Assembly: GCA_964527315.1 (NCBI GenBank)
Contig: CAZGOQ010000002.1
Location: 4,107 to 68,106 of the forward strand
From: HGM13006 sp964527315
GTDB lineage: Bacteria; Bacillota; Clostridia; Oscillospirales; Oscillospiraceae
Reading direction: 5' to 3'
DNA: 64,000 nucleotides
Positions 31,839 to 41,017 of this stretch are shown in pieces. Position 1 is the stretch's first letter. Every line of letters starts with the position of its first letter. Made by a program: the position numbers and the translations under genes. The notes under the pieces are model-generated. The model saw only the letters and a program-made list of their open reading frames with translations. It searched no databases and was not told the origin of the DNA.

Positions 31839-33638
31839 TTAGGCCGGAGGAGGCGCGTCGTCCGGAGGAGGCCCGGGATCACCGCCGCCCATCTCTACCA
31901 CTTCGCCGTTGAGATATCTCTCATAGGCGTCCTGATAGCAGGCCGTGACCTCGTCGATTCCCATGCCCTCAATATGCTCCACATAAGCGTCAAAGTCGCT
32001 CAGCGGCTTGGAGCCGATGATGAAGGACAGCACAGACTCTTCAATATAGGTCTTAATATCGCCGTAGAATTGGTTGACCTCATCGGACTCTTCACTGTTG
32101 AGCATGGTGGAGCCAATGCCGCGGCCGATGGAGTAATTGCTCTGCCAGATGGCGCTGGCTTCCTTCTGGTTTTCAGTATAACCGGACTGCTCGCGGGTCT
32201 CGTCACGATAGAAGGGACCGCGATCCATGCAGTACATAAACAGGGCTACCGTTGTGGACATATCCGGGTTGTTGAGCACCAGATCGGTGAACACAGGGGC
32301 GCCGTCCTCGCCAAATTCGAAGCTTTCATGCTCGATGCCGTAGTTGCAGAGCAGTGCGCCCTCATCGGTATACATATAATTGCACCACTGCATCAGCAGT
32401 TCCGGGCATTCGCACTGAGAGGAGATCGACCAGGGCGTGGAAGCCGCATAAGCCCGTTCCTCTTTAAAAGGAATGGTGTCGCCGGAATTCCTGACCAGAT
32501 CCGGCATGGCAACCAGTTCAAAGCCCTCGGTGTTGGACGCATCCTCCAGCGTAGCCATAAAGGTAACTTCGCCGTAGAACATACCGACCCGGTCCGCCAG
32601 AATAACATCCGTGGGCGGATTCTGGAAATCCGAATAGGACATGAAGTCCTGCCAGATCAGGCCTTCCTCATACCACTGATTGACCATAGTCAGGTACTCT
32701 TTAAACTCAGGCTGGATGGGGCCGTACATAAGTTTGTCGTCCACCTGATAATACGGCTCGCTCATGGCGGCGTCCGCCACCAGACCGTTGATCCCATAGC
32801 CCTGCACCAGACCATTGTTGATGCCGGTGCCAGCATAATTGAGCACCAGCGCCGCATCCGCGCCCTTTTTCTCCTTAAACGCAGTCAGCACATCATGCAA
32901 TTCGTCATAGGTTTCGGGAATCTCCAGTCCAAGTTCATCCAGCCAATCCTTGCGGATCATAGGGCCGAAGGTCTGGGTGGTCTCCGTCTGCATGGAAAGC
33001 TGGGGCATACCCGCCAGCCAGCCGCTTTCCGTCAGCGCTTCCGGCACTGCGTCCGGATAGGCTTCCATCAGCTTGCAGATCTGGGGCGTCAGTTCCTCCG
33101 TCAGATAGGGCAGATGGTCGATGAGGATTTCATCGGCGATCGCCGCCTCACCGCCATTGGTGTACAGCGTTGTCGCGTTGGAAATGATATCGCTGAGGTC
33201 ATCGGAAGCCACCATCAGGTTAAACTTCTCAGACTCCGTGTCAGGGTTGACCACGGTCCATTTCAGGCTGACGCCTGTACGGGTGGCCAGTTCGTGCCAA
33301 ATCGCGCAGTCATTGTCGATATCCTCTGTGATCTTGAGTACGTTGGGGTTAATTCCCATCCACATGGTGACCTCGACCGGATCGTCCGTCAGCGGAAGGT
33401 CAACCTTGCCAAGCGCATTCGCCGGCCATGCCACGTTGGAGGCAGTTTCCCGCTCCGCACTGCCTTCGCTTTCAGGATCTTCGGGCGCAGTTGCCGCTTC
33501 TTCCGATGCTTCCGGCGCAACCGTCGAGGAAGCTTCCTGCGCGGAAGAACCGGACGATGCGGCATTGTCGCCGCAGGCCGCCAGCATTCCCAGCAGCAGG
33601 CACAACGCCAGCAAGGATGCAAGCACTTTCTTCTTCAT
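31839..33638 (-). CDS. Extracellular solute-binding lipoprotein (paralogue 3)
   Basis: A 599-residue lipoprotein with lipobox MLAAC near residue 22 and an acidic Ser/Ala linker to about residue 70. The binding domain has ASDDLSDIISN, then IRKDWLDELGLEIPETYDEL, as in the other two copies, and a C-terminal helical repeat. A unique Gly/Pro tail (MGGGDPGPPPDDAPPPA) follows. The ATG at 33638 has AGGAGAG six bases upstream; a TTG at 33644 is an alternative. No ABC partner genes are adjacent. Confidence 0.85.
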   Translation of the reverse strand: MKKKVLASLLALCLLLGMLAACGDNAASSGSSAQEASSTVAPEASEEAATAPEDPESEGSAERETASNVAWPANALGKVDLPLTDDPVEVTMWMGINPNVLKITEDIDNDCAIWHELATRTGVSLKWTVVNPDTESEKFNLMVASDDLSDIISNATTLYTNGGEAAIADEILIDHLPYLTEELTPQICKLMEAYPDAVPEALTESGWLAGMPQLSMQTETTQTFGPMIRKDWLDELGLEIPETYDELHDVLTAFKEKKGADAALVLNYAGTGINNGLVQGYGINGLVADAAMSEPYYQVDDKLMYGPIQPEFKEYLTMVNQWYEEGLIWQDFMSYSDFQNPPTDVILADRVGMFYGEVTFMATLEDASNTEGFELVAMPDLVRNSGDTIPFKEERAYAASTPWSISSQCECPELLMQWCNYMYTDEGALLCNYGIEHESFEFGEDGAPVFTDLVLNNPDMSTTVALFMYCMDRGPFYRDETREQSGYTENQKEASAIWQSNYSIGRGIGSTMLNSEESDEVNQFYGDIKTYIEESVLSFIIGSKPLSDFDAYVEHIEGMGIDEVTACYQDAYERYLNGEVVEMGGGDPGPPPDDAPPPA

Positions 33639-33685
33639 TTGCAACTCTCCTTTTCTTATGATTTGGGATAATATCCCTCACAATC

Positions 33686-33714
33686 AGTATAGGAAAAAAA
33701 TAATCCGGGGGCAA
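33686..33714 (-). promoter_or_regulatory. Promoter of the third lipoprotein gene
   Basis: On the minus strand TTGCCC (33714-33709), 17 bases and TATACT (33691-33686). Confidence 0.65.
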
Positions 33715-33743
33715 GTATCAAAACTCGCTCCCGGGTATCAAAA
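33715..33743 (-). promoter_or_regulatory. Direct repeats before the third lipoprotein promoter
   Basis: TTTTGATAC occurs on the minus strand at 33743-33735 and 33723-33715, 20 bases apart and abutting the -35 box. The arrangement suits an activator dimer. Confidence 0.5.
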
Positions 33744-33768
33744 TCATACAGAGTGTCTTCTATGCCGC

Positions 33769-34506
33769 TTAAACCGGCAGCCCCTCTGTTTTGGCTTTCT
33801 TTTCCGGCAGGACCACTTCTCCCTCTTTCAGGAATCCACTCTCCGCCATGGACACATAGTCGTCATCCGCCACAATCACATGATCTGCCAGATATACGCC
33901 TACCATGTCCAGCGCTTTTGCAACCTCCATTGTAGTACGGAAATCTTCCATGGAGGGCGTTGCCAGGCCACTGGGATGATTGTGCGCTAACACCACGGTT
34001 GTGGCTTTCATGCTGATAGCCGCTTCCACGACCTTCCGCACACTCAGGTGTACATAGTTGATGCTGCCGGCGAACAGCCGCACACACCCCAGCGCCTTGC
34101 ACTTGGCGTCCAATCCCAGAAGATAGACCACTTCCTCTGTTTCCGAAACGAAATAAGATCGAATATAATTGCCGCATTTCCCGGTGGTATCCAAAATCTC
34201 CTCCAAGCTGGATTTGGAGATCTGCTGTCTCCGAGCCACGGCGGGAATCAGTTTAATCAGCGTAGCTGTATTCTGACTGAGACCACCCCGCTCCATCAGT
34301 TCCTGGGGCGTTGCATCGAATATTGCCACCAGAGAACCGAAGGCATCGAGCAGTCGATGGGCGATGGGGTTGGTGTCTCTTTGCGGAATCGCATAAAACA
34401 GCACCAGTTCCAACACCTTGACGTCGTTAAGCGGATCCAGTCCGTGGATGAGAAATTCATTCTTCAGCCGCTGCCTGTGCCCGGTATGGATGTTGTTTTC
34501 ACTCAT
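33769..34506 (-). CDS. radC: RadC-family JAB-domain protein
   Basis: A 245-residue RadC protein: an N-terminal helix-hairpin-helix-like region (GSLVAIFDATPQELMER), then the JAB1/MPN metalloprotease-like domain with VLAHNHPSGLATPSMEDF and a downstream VYLADHVIVADDDYVSM. The His-x-His and Asp residues that bind zinc are present. RadC was once linked to DNA repair; its biochemical role remains unsettled. The ATG overlaps the end of pyrE (minus-strand ATGA), so it is translated after pyrE. Confidence 0.92.
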   Translation of the reverse strand: MSENNIHTGHRQRLKNEFLIHGLDPLNDVKVLELVLFYAIPQRDTNPIAHRLLDAFGSLVAIFDATPQELMERGGLSQNTATLIKLIPAVARRQQISKSSLEEILDTTGKCGNYIRSYFVSETEEVVYLLGLDAKCKALGCVRLFAGSINYVHLSVRKVVEAAISMKATTVVLAHNHPSGLATPSMEDFRTTMEVAKALDMVGVYLADHVIVADDDYVSMAESGFLKEGEVVLPEKKAKTEGLPV

Positions 34507-35183
34507 ATCGCCGCGCCGTATTCCAGAAGGTATGCTTCCATCCGCTGCCGTATGGTGTCGTCGATGTACACCCTGCCGTCAATGGGGCGGTTGTGGAGGA
34601 ATTCCATGATCTGCCGAACCGTGACAATGGGGAATACGGAGATTCCATAAGCGTCATGCAGTTCATCCAGCGCAGATTTTTCTCCTGTTCCTCTTTCCAT
34701 TCGGTCCACCGACACAAACAGCGCGTTAATCTTCACTGCTGCAATGGGTTCAAATAGCGCAATGGTCTCCCGCACGGCGGTTCCCGCAGTGACCACATCC
34801 TCCACGATGGCGATACGGTCTCCGTCTTTGATGTTTTCCCCTATCAGATTTCCGCCTTCACCGTGATCCTTCCTTTCCTTGCGATTAAACGCATAGGGAT
34901 AATCCTGACCATAGTTTCGGTAAAGGCCGGTCGCCGCGGAAACCACCAGAGGAATGCCCTTATAGGCAGGGCCAAACAGCACATCTGCGCCGCCTGCTTC
35001 CTCCAAATGCTCATGAATGCAGGCTGCGTAATAGTTTCCCAGCGCGTCCGCCTGAGCGCCGGTTTTATAATTTCCGGTGTTGATAAAATAAGGGGTATTT
35101 CGCCCGGATTTCGTCGTGAAATCTCCAAAAGTCAAAACTCCGGACCGCACCATAAAGATGATAAATTCCTCCTGATAGGTCAT
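34503..35183 (-). CDS. pyrE: Orotate phosphoribosyltransferase
   Basis: The 226-residue enzyme converts orotate and PRPP to OMP in pyrimidine synthesis. It shows the PRPP-binding signature AIVEDVVTAGTAVRE near residue 128, preceded by the flexible loop with AFNRKERKDHGEGG. TFGDFTTKSGRNTPYF near residue 20 is also typical. It lies in a minus-strand run upstream of radC, which overlaps it by 4 bases. Confidence 0.93.
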   Translation of the reverse strand: MTYQEEFIIFMVRSGVLTFGDFTTKSGRNTPYFINTGNYKTGAQADALGNYYAACIHEHLEEAGGADVLFGPAYKGIPLVVSAATGLYRNYGQDYPYAFNRKERKDHGEGGNLIGENIKDGDRIAIVEDVVTAGTAVRETIALFEPIAAVKINALFVSVDRMERGTGEKSALDELHDAYGISVFPIVTVRQIMEFLHNRPIDGRVYIDDTIRQRMEAYLLEYGAAI

Positions 35184-35243
35184 ATTTCCATTCTCCTTCC
35201 TTCCCGCCTCTTTCCGGAGGGCGGCGTAACCGCATGGTTTCTC

Positions 35244-36125
35244 CTACGGCTTGCACCGTCCGCAGGGCGCGTATCCCTGTGCAATGATATCCTCCCTTGC
35301 AGCCGTGACCTGCTGCCGGTTTTCCTCCTTGATGTCAGAAGCGCCGGAGCAGGAGGGCAGGTGAAACTTTTTCGAATTTGTGTTGAGGATGTACGCGGTT
35401 TCTTCGCTTTTCGACGGTTCATCGTCCGCTCGCGCCGCTTCAGCCGCCCAGCTTTCGCCGGTCTCATAGTTGATTTCTACGCCTGGCTGAACATTATAGC
35501 AGTAGACATGGAATCGGATGACGTCATCTTCCACGCTGGCGGCCTCCATGACAACGCCCCGGGCCACCAGTTCGCTGCCCTGAAAATCCGGTGTGACCCG
35601 GTAGAGCACATGATGCCCCGTCTCCCGGATATATGCGGCCACCTGATTCTCAAAGGGCAGCATTCCCTCCACATTGAGATACCGGGTACCGGTAATCAGG
35701 TTATGATCGTTGGCATTTTCTCCTGTCAGCTGAAAGCCGATCAGATGGCAGCGATTGTAGAGACTCTTTCCGTCCACAAAATCATACTGGGCCTGCACCC
35801 AGCCGGAGGGATGCACCGAACTGATACTCTCCCGCTGTTCTGTGGGCATCAGATCCTGTCCGATATTGGCATAGCAGGTGCCGCAGCGGCCCAACTGATC
35901 CAAATCGGTATAAAATTCATAGGATTCCTGATTGAACTGGCTTTCGTCAAATTGAGGCTGATTTCCCTCCAGCTTTACATAGGGCGCGCCGCTATAGTCC
36001 GGCAGCGTCTCCATCGTATAATAAGCATCGCCCTGCTGCGAAGACGAGACCCCGGCGGATGGCTCCAGCCGCATACAGCCGCAAAGTACACATAAAATCA
36101 GAAATAAGGACAGCAGTTTTTTCAT
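35244..36125 (-). CDS. Lipoprotein DNA/RNA non-specific endonuclease
   Basis: The 293-residue protein starts with a lipoprotein signal (VLCGC, Cys near residue 17). Residues about 100-200 match the secreted DNA-entry-type nuclease family: YNRCHLIGFQLTGENANDHN and LITGTRYLNVEGM contain the catalytic His/Asn region. The last 50 residues form a small Cys/His module (YILNTNSKKFHLPSCSGA, then GYAPCGRCKP) typical of extracellular metal-binding domains fused to such nucleases. Likely role: degrading extracellular DNA at the cell surface, perhaps linked to DNA uptake. Confidence 0.87.
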   Translation of the reverse strand: MKKLLSLFLILCVLCGCMRLEPSAGVSSSQQGDAYYTMETLPDYSGAPYVKLEGNQPQFDESQFNQESYEFYTDLDQLGRCGTCYANIGQDLMPTEQRESISSVHPSGWVQAQYDFVDGKSLYNRCHLIGFQLTGENANDHNLITGTRYLNVEGMLPFENQVAAYIRETGHHVLYRVTPDFQGSELVARGVVMEAASVEDDVIRFHVYCYNVQPGVEINYETGESWAAEAARADDEPSKSEETAYILNTNSKKFHLPSCSGASDIKEENRQQVTAAREDIIAQGYAPCGRCKP

Positions 36126-36156
36126 ATCAAGCTTCCTTTCATCCGCCGCTTTCTGG

Positions 36157-37281
36157 TCAGAGCAACGTCTGAACCGTTTTTTTCAGCGCCGTCACAAATG
36201 CCGTGATCTCCTCCTGTGTTGTTTCAAAGCTGAAGCTGACACGGATGGAACTGTCGATCAGTGCCGGGGCCACCTCCATCGCTTCCAGCACATGGCTCCG
36301 ATGCCCCTTTGCGCAGGCGCTCCCTGCGGAAACATAGATCTCCCGCTGTTCCAAACTGCCGATCAGGCCCTGTGAGCGAACGCCGGGAACGGCCAGCGAG
36401 ACGATATGGGGCGCTTCATGACCGCCCAGAATCACCGCCTGAGGCACTTCCCTTGCCAGGAGAGAAAGGCACTGCGCCTTTCTCTGTTCCATGTTCCGGA
36501 TTTTTGCCGCAAGTCCTTTTCCTGCCATTTCACAGGCTGCGCCAAAGCCCAGAATCATCGGCACATTTTCCGTCCCGGAACGCATATTTTTCTCCTGCCC
36601 GCCTCCATAGAGGAAGGGAGGCAGATGCAGCTTTTTGTCCAGATAAACCGCCCCACAGCCCTTGGGACCGTGGATCTTATGGGCGCTGACTGTGATGATA
36701 TCCGCGCCCAAAGCAGACGCCCGGAATGGAATTTTACAAAATCCCTGCACCGCGTCGGTATGAAACACTGCCTGAGTATTTTGATGGGTCGCCTGCGCCA
36801 GTCGGGCAATGTCATTGACCGCCCCGGTCTCGTTGTTGACCATCATCAGGGACACCAGAATGGTATCTTTCCGCAGCGCCTGTTTCAAATCCTCCGGCAA
36901 TATTTTCCCGGAACTGTCCGGCTTTAAGTATGTCACTTCAAAGCCCTGACTTTCCAGAGTTTTGATGGGATTGAGCACACCATGGTGCTCCGCCGCAGAG
37001 GTAATAATATGCCTGCCGCGCTTATGGTACTTCTGCGCCGTGGAAAACACGGCGAAATTATCGCTCTCCGTGCCGCCGGAGGTAAAGAACAGCTGGCCTG
37101 CGTCGCAGCCCATGGCCGCAGCCACCTGCGTCCGGGCAGTCTTTACCGCTTTTTCCGCCAGAAACCCCCGGCGGTGCTGAGCGGAGGGATTCCCCCAGTT
37201 GTCCGTCATGGCTTCCGCCACAGCCTGAACCGCTTCCGGGCAGGGCTTTGTGGTAGCGGCATTGTCCAAATAAATTTCCAA
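36157..37281 (-). CDS. Cysteine desulfurase (NifS/IscS family)
   Basis: The 374-residue PLP enzyme has DNAATTKPCPEAVQAV at the start, the PLP lysine motif SAHKIHGPKGCGA near residue 200 and the catalytic cysteine in SAGSACAKGH near 320. It releases sulfur from cysteine for Fe-S clusters or tRNA thiolation. No IscU gene is adjacent; it lies two bases before aspS on the minus strand, so a tRNA modification role is possible. Confidence 0.9.
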   Translation of the reverse strand: MEIYLDNAATTKPCPEAVQAVAEAMTDNWGNPSAQHRRGFLAEKAVKTARTQVAAAMGCDAGQLFFTSGGTESDNFAVFSTAQKYHKRGRHIITSAAEHHGVLNPIKTLESQGFEVTYLKPDSSGKILPEDLKQALRKDTILVSLMMVNNETGAVNDIARLAQATHQNTQAVFHTDAVQGFCKIPFRASALGADIITVSAHKIHGPKGCGAVYLDKKLHLPPFLYGGGQEKNMRSGTENVPMILGFGAACEMAGKGLAAKIRNMEQRKAQCLSLLAREVPQAVILGGHEAPHIVSLAVPGVRSQGLIGSLEQREIYVSAGSACAKGHRSHVLEAMEVAPALIDSSIRVSFSFETTQEEITAFVTALKKTVQTLL

Positions 37282-37283
37282 GT

Positions 37284-39071
37284 TTATTCTTCTTCCGTTG
37301 CAGTGATTCGAATGTGCAGTTCCTCCAGCTGGCTCTGCTCCACTGTGCCGGGTGCGCCCATCATGATATCCTGTGCGCTCTTGTTCATGGGAAACGCAAT
37401 GACCTCCCGGATGGAGTCCTCGCCGGAAAGGAGCATCACCATCCGGTCTACGCCCGGGGCGATGCCAGCATGGGGCGGCGCGCCATAGCAGAAGGCATTG
37501 TACATCGCCGGGAATTTCGCTTTGACATCGTCCTCTCCCAGATTCACCATTTCAAACGCCTTTACCATGATCTCCGGATCATGATTCCGAACCGCGCCGG
37601 AACTGAGTTCCACCCCGTTGCAAACCAGATCATACTGATCCGCCAGAATGTCCAGCGGGTCAATCTCTCCTTTTTCCGCTTTCAGCAGCGTATCCAGGCC
37701 GCCGGAAGGCATGGAGAAAGGATTGTGGCAGAATTCCAGTTCCCCGGACTCCTCTCCGATCTCATACATGGGGAAGTCCACGATCCAGCAAAACTCATAC
37801 TTTTCTCTGTCCATATGCCCTTCGCAGGCCGCGCCCAGCAGTTTTCGGGCCACACCGGCCGTCTTCCGGGCCGTTTCCAGCTTTCCGGACGCGAGCATCA
37901 CAAGGGTGTTCTTTTCCAGCTTTAAAACGTCTGTAACCTGCTGTACCAGCGCCGGGTCGGCGTTGATGAATTTTGCGATACCGCCGGCAATGGATCCCTG
38001 CTCGTCCATCTTAAACCAGTAAGGCTTGCTGCCCGCCTGAACCTCTATCTCGTCGCAGAGTTTGTCAATGGCTTTTCTCGTCAAGGCACAGCCGGAAACC
38101 GGCACTGCTTTGATGCGGTTCCCCTCAAATGGGGCAAAGCCGCAATTTTCCAGCAGCTTTGTCACGTCATTGACTTTCAAATCGATCCGCAAATCGGGCT
38201 TGTCCGTGCCGTACTCCTCCATAGCCTGCCGGTAGGGAATTCTCGCAAAAGGCGCACTGGAAGCCGTGTTGTAGGCGCCGTATTTCGCAAAAATCGGCGG
38301 CAATACGTCCTCCAGAATCGCAAACACATCCTCCTGGGTCGCAAAGGCCATTTCCATATCCAGCTGATAAAACTCGCCGGGACTTCTGTCTCCCCGAGCG
38401 TCCTCGTCCCGGAAGCAGGGAGCAATCTGGAAGTAGCGGTCAAAGCCCGCCGTCATCAACAGCTGCTTGAACTGCTGAGGCGCCTGAGGCAGCGCATAGA
38501 ATTTGCCGGGATGCTTCCGGGCAGGCACCAGATAATCCCGCGCTCCCTCCGGGGAGGAAGCCGTCAAAATCGGCGTGGTAATCTCCAAAAATCCGTGTTC
38601 CTGCATGGCCTGCCGCAGCGCGGAGACCACATTGCACCGGAGCACAATATTGCTTTTCACTTCCGGATTCCGCAAATCGAGATAGCGGTATTTCAGCCGC
38701 TGGGTCTCGTCCGCCTGACGGCTACGGCTGATCTCAAAGGGCAGTTCATTGTAGCGGCAGCGGCCCAGAACCTTAATCTCGCCGGGCACCACCTCAATTT
38801 CACCGGTCGGCTGCTTGGGATTTTTGCTCTCCCTCTCCCGAACGATTCCGGTGACGGAGATGGTGGATTCCTTGTTGAGGGGCTTGACCGCCGCCATCAT
38901 TTTTTCCGTCTCGATGACGATCTGGGTCGTGCCGTAGAAGTCCCGCAGGACGACAAAGGCAAAATTGTTGCCGACCTCGCGGATATTTTCCATCCACCCG
39001 CAGAGGGTGACGGTTTTCCCTGCATCCAAAAGCCGCAGTTCTCCGCAGGTATGGGTTCTTGATTGAAACAT
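37284..39071 (-). CDS. aspS: Aspartyl-tRNA synthetase
   Basis: The 595-residue class II synthetase is full length. An OB-fold anticodon domain occupies about residues 1-110 (VTLCGWMENIREVGNNFAF). Motif 2 appears as CFRDEDARGDRSPGEFYQLD near 220, and motif 3 as GAPPHAGIAPGVDRMVMLL near 530; a GAD domain inserted at about 290-420 marks the bacterial type. It charges tRNA-Asp (and perhaps tRNA-Asn if AspRS is non-discriminating). hisS lies 13 bases upstream, so the two are probably co-transcribed. Confidence 0.95.
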   Translation of the reverse strand: MFQSRTHTCGELRLLDAGKTVTLCGWMENIREVGNNFAFVVLRDFYGTTQIVIETEKMMAAVKPLNKESTISVTGIVRERESKNPKQPTGEIEVVPGEIKVLGRCRYNELPFEISRSRQADETQRLKYRYLDLRNPEVKSNIVLRCNVVSALRQAMQEHGFLEITTPILTASSPEGARDYLVPARKHPGKFYALPQAPQQFKQLLMTAGFDRYFQIAPCFRDEDARGDRSPGEFYQLDMEMAFATQEDVFAILEDVLPPIFAKYGAYNTASSAPFARIPYRQAMEEYGTDKPDLRIDLKVNDVTKLLENCGFAPFEGNRIKAVPVSGCALTRKAIDKLCDEIEVQAGSKPYWFKMDEQGSIAGGIAKFINADPALVQQVTDVLKLEKNTLVMLASGKLETARKTAGVARKLLGAACEGHMDREKYEFCWIVDFPMYEIGEESGELEFCHNPFSMPSGGLDTLLKAEKGEIDPLDILADQYDLVCNGVELSSGAVRNHDPEIMVKAFEMVNLGEDDVKAKFPAMYNAFCYGAPPHAGIAPGVDRMVMLLSGEDSIREVIAFPMNKSAQDIMMGAPGTVEQSQLEELHIRITATEEE

Positions 39072-39084
39072 GGTATCTCTCCTT

Positions 39085-40446
39085 TTATTCCTGATCCTCT
39101 ATCACCGTTCCTCGATTTTTCTCCGCCAATTCTTTTTGGATCAGTTCTATGGCTTCGGCCGTGGAAACGGTCACTTGCTTGCCGGTCTCAAAATTCTTGA
39201 CGGAAAGCCGGTCGGCGGCAATCTCGTCCTCTCCCAGCAATACCGCAAAGGGAATGCCCAACTTAGCGCAATAGGACATCTTTACTTTGAATTTTTTCTG
39301 TTCCCCATAGATTTGCGTCCGAATACCGGCTTCCCGCAGAGTGGTGGCGGCGGCAATGGCCGGGCCGAGATCCTCCGTCATGGGAAGCACCAGCGCATCG
39401 GCAGGCGCAGTCATCATATTTTGGGATAAATACCCCTGTTCCTCCAACACATAAAACAGCCGGGTCACACCAATGGCCACGCCCACACCGGGCAGCGGCT
39501 TATCCGTATAATATTCCGCCAGATTGTCATATCGCCCGCCACCGCAGATGGATCCAATCTCCGGATGATCGAGCATGATGGTTTCATAGACCGTACCGGT
39601 ATAGTAATCCAATCCTCTGGCAATGGTCAGGTCTATCTGGAAATTTTCCTCCGGTACACCGAACGCGCCCAGATATCCGACCACCGTGGCGAGTTCCTGA
39701 TATCCCAGATCAAAGAGTTCATTTTTCCCAAGGTAGGCTTCCATCTCCTTCAAAACGGTTTCGTTGGAGCCGGAAATGGAAATAAATTTCAGAATCGCAT
39801 CTGCGGCGCTTTCCTCAACGCCCACGTCCTCCATCAAAATCGCCTTCACCTTTTCCGGGCCGATCTTGTCCAGTTTGTCCACCGTCCGCATGACCTCTGC
39901 GGATTGTTCCGAAAGCCCCTGCATGGCATAAAAGCCGTTTAAAATCTTCCGGTTGTTGACCCGGATCTGAAAACGCCGAAGCCCCAGCCGGGAGAAGGTC
40001 TTGTAAATGATCGCGGGTATTTCCGCTTCATTGACGATATCCAGTCTTCCATCGCCAATGACGTCGATATCCGCCTGATAAAATTCCCGGAACCGGCCCC
40101 GCTGCGCCCGCTCGCCCCGATAGACCTTGCCAATCTGAAACCGGCGGAAAGGAAACGCCAGTTCTCCATAGTGCATGGCAACGTATTTTGCCAGGGGCAC
40201 CGTCAAATCGAACCGCAGTGCCAAATCACTGTCGCCCTTCCGGAACCGGTAGATCTGTTTCTCTGTTTCACCGCCGCCCTTGGCAAGGAGAATCTGCGCA
40301 TCCTCAATGATGGGCGTATCGAGCGGCGTAAAGCCATAGAGACTGTAGGTCTGCCGCAGGATCTCCATAAACCGTTCCATCTGCATCTGTTTCCCGGGCA
40401 GCAGTTCCATAAAACCCGAGAGCGTGCGAGGCTTGATTTTCTCCAT
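39085..40446 (-). CDS. hisS: Histidyl-tRNA synthetase
   Basis: A 453-residue class II synthetase with motif 1 region FMELLPGKQMQMERFMEILR, motif 2 IGKVYRGERAQRGRFREFYQ near 110, the histidine-binding segment ARGLDYYTGTVYE near 280 and the C-terminal anticodon domain (IRTQIYGEQKKFKVKMSYC). The ATG at 40446 has GAGGGAATC upstream; the frame continues to 40491 without a better site. It heads the hisS-aspS pair and has a structured leader. Confidence 0.94.
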   Translation of the reverse strand: MEKIKPRTLSGFMELLPGKQMQMERFMEILRQTYSLYGFTPLDTPIIEDAQILLAKGGGETEKQIYRFRKGDSDLALRFDLTVPLAKYVAMHYGELAFPFRRFQIGKVYRGERAQRGRFREFYQADIDVIGDGRLDIVNEAEIPAIIYKTFSRLGLRRFQIRVNNRKILNGFYAMQGLSEQSAEVMRTVDKLDKIGPEKVKAILMEDVGVEESAADAILKFISISGSNETVLKEMEAYLGKNELFDLGYQELATVVGYLGAFGVPEENFQIDLTIARGLDYYTGTVYETIMLDHPEIGSICGGGRYDNLAEYYTDKPLPGVGVAIGVTRLFYVLEEQGYLSQNMMTAPADALVLPMTEDLGPAIAAATTLREAGIRTQIYGEQKKFKVKMSYCAKLGIPFAVLLGEDEIAADRLSVKNFETGKQVTVSTAEAIELIQKELAEKNRGTVIEDQE

Positions 40447-40486
40447 AATGATTCCCTCTTCCATATGCATAACATTGTTCGCTTCT

Positions 40487-40510
40487 GACATAGCCGCTTG
40501 CGGCTATGTC
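40487..40510. promoter_or_regulatory. Hairpin in the hisS leader
   Basis: GACATAGCCG (40487-40496) and CGGCTATGTC (40501-40510) with a 4-base loop. Two more stem-loops lie upstream in the same leader (around CATGT-GCCG). No T-box sequence or T tract is present. Confidence 0.55.
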
Positions 40511-40609
40511 AAATCGTCATGTGCCGTCTTCGGCAACATGGCGAATTTAAATTTCAAGTGAGCAGGCGCAAAGTGCCTGTATGTGCGTTATATTATCCGC
40601 TCTTCGAAT

Positions 40610-40638
40610 ATTATAACGGAGTTTTTCCGGTTTTTCAA
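40610..40638 (-). promoter_or_regulatory. Promoter of hisS-aspS
   Basis: On the minus strand TTGAAA (40638-40633), 17 bases and TATAAT (40615-40610), giving an untranslated leader of about 155 bases. Confidence 0.75.
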
Positions 40639-40729
40639 CATTGCGCTGTCCACCTTTTGAAAATCCTTTGCATATTTCCCTCGTTCCATGAATATCCTTT
40701 TTTGAGACTACAAATGGGAGGATACATCT

Positions 40730-41017
40730 ATGACCACCTATAAGGATGATACTGCTTTGGCGGTGGGCCACCGTCTGGCCCTGGAAGATCGGAATAAACT
40801 GTCCTTGACCGGCATCACAGACATGGGCAGCTTTGATGAAAGCGCCGCCGTCATGGAGACTGCCCGGGGGACGCTGATTGTCCGGGGCGAAAACCTCCAC
40901 GTGGAAAAACTCAGCCTGGACGCCGGCGAAGTCACACTGTCAGGCGAGGTCGGCAGTCTGGTCTATGAGGAAAGCGCCAAATCCCAGGGCGGCTTTCTTC
41001 AGAGACTGTTTCGATGA
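40730..41017 (+). CDS. yabP: Sporulation protein YabP
   Basis: The 95-residue protein has the YabP/YqfC pattern: RLALEDRNKLSLTGITDMGS then LIVRGENLHVEKLSLDAGEV and an acidic/hydrophobic strand series. YabP is needed for forespore engulfment or coat assembly in endospore formers. Its stop overlaps the ATG of yabQ (ATGA), and the order yabP-yabQ-divIC-yabR is that of Bacillus and Clostridia. GGGAGG precedes the ATG. No clear sigma-E box was found upstream. Confidence 0.88.
   Translation: MTTYKDDTALAVGHRLALEDRNKLSLTGITDMGSFDESAAVMETARGTLIVRGENLHVEKLSLDAGEVTLSGEVGSLVYEESAKSQGGFLQRLFR

Noticed and set aside
8006..33638. Island considered as a prophage or integrative element
   Set aside because: No integrase, transposase, attachment repeats or tRNA gene was found, and base composition does not change sharply.
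31470..33671. Very long open frame on the plus strand opposite the third lipoprotein gene
   Set aside because: It is antisense to a clear lipoprotein gene, has no ribosome site and gives a protein of low-complexity, shadow-like composition.
40447..40615. hisS leader considered as a T-box
   Set aside because: No GGTGG-ACCGC sequence and no T-tract terminator.
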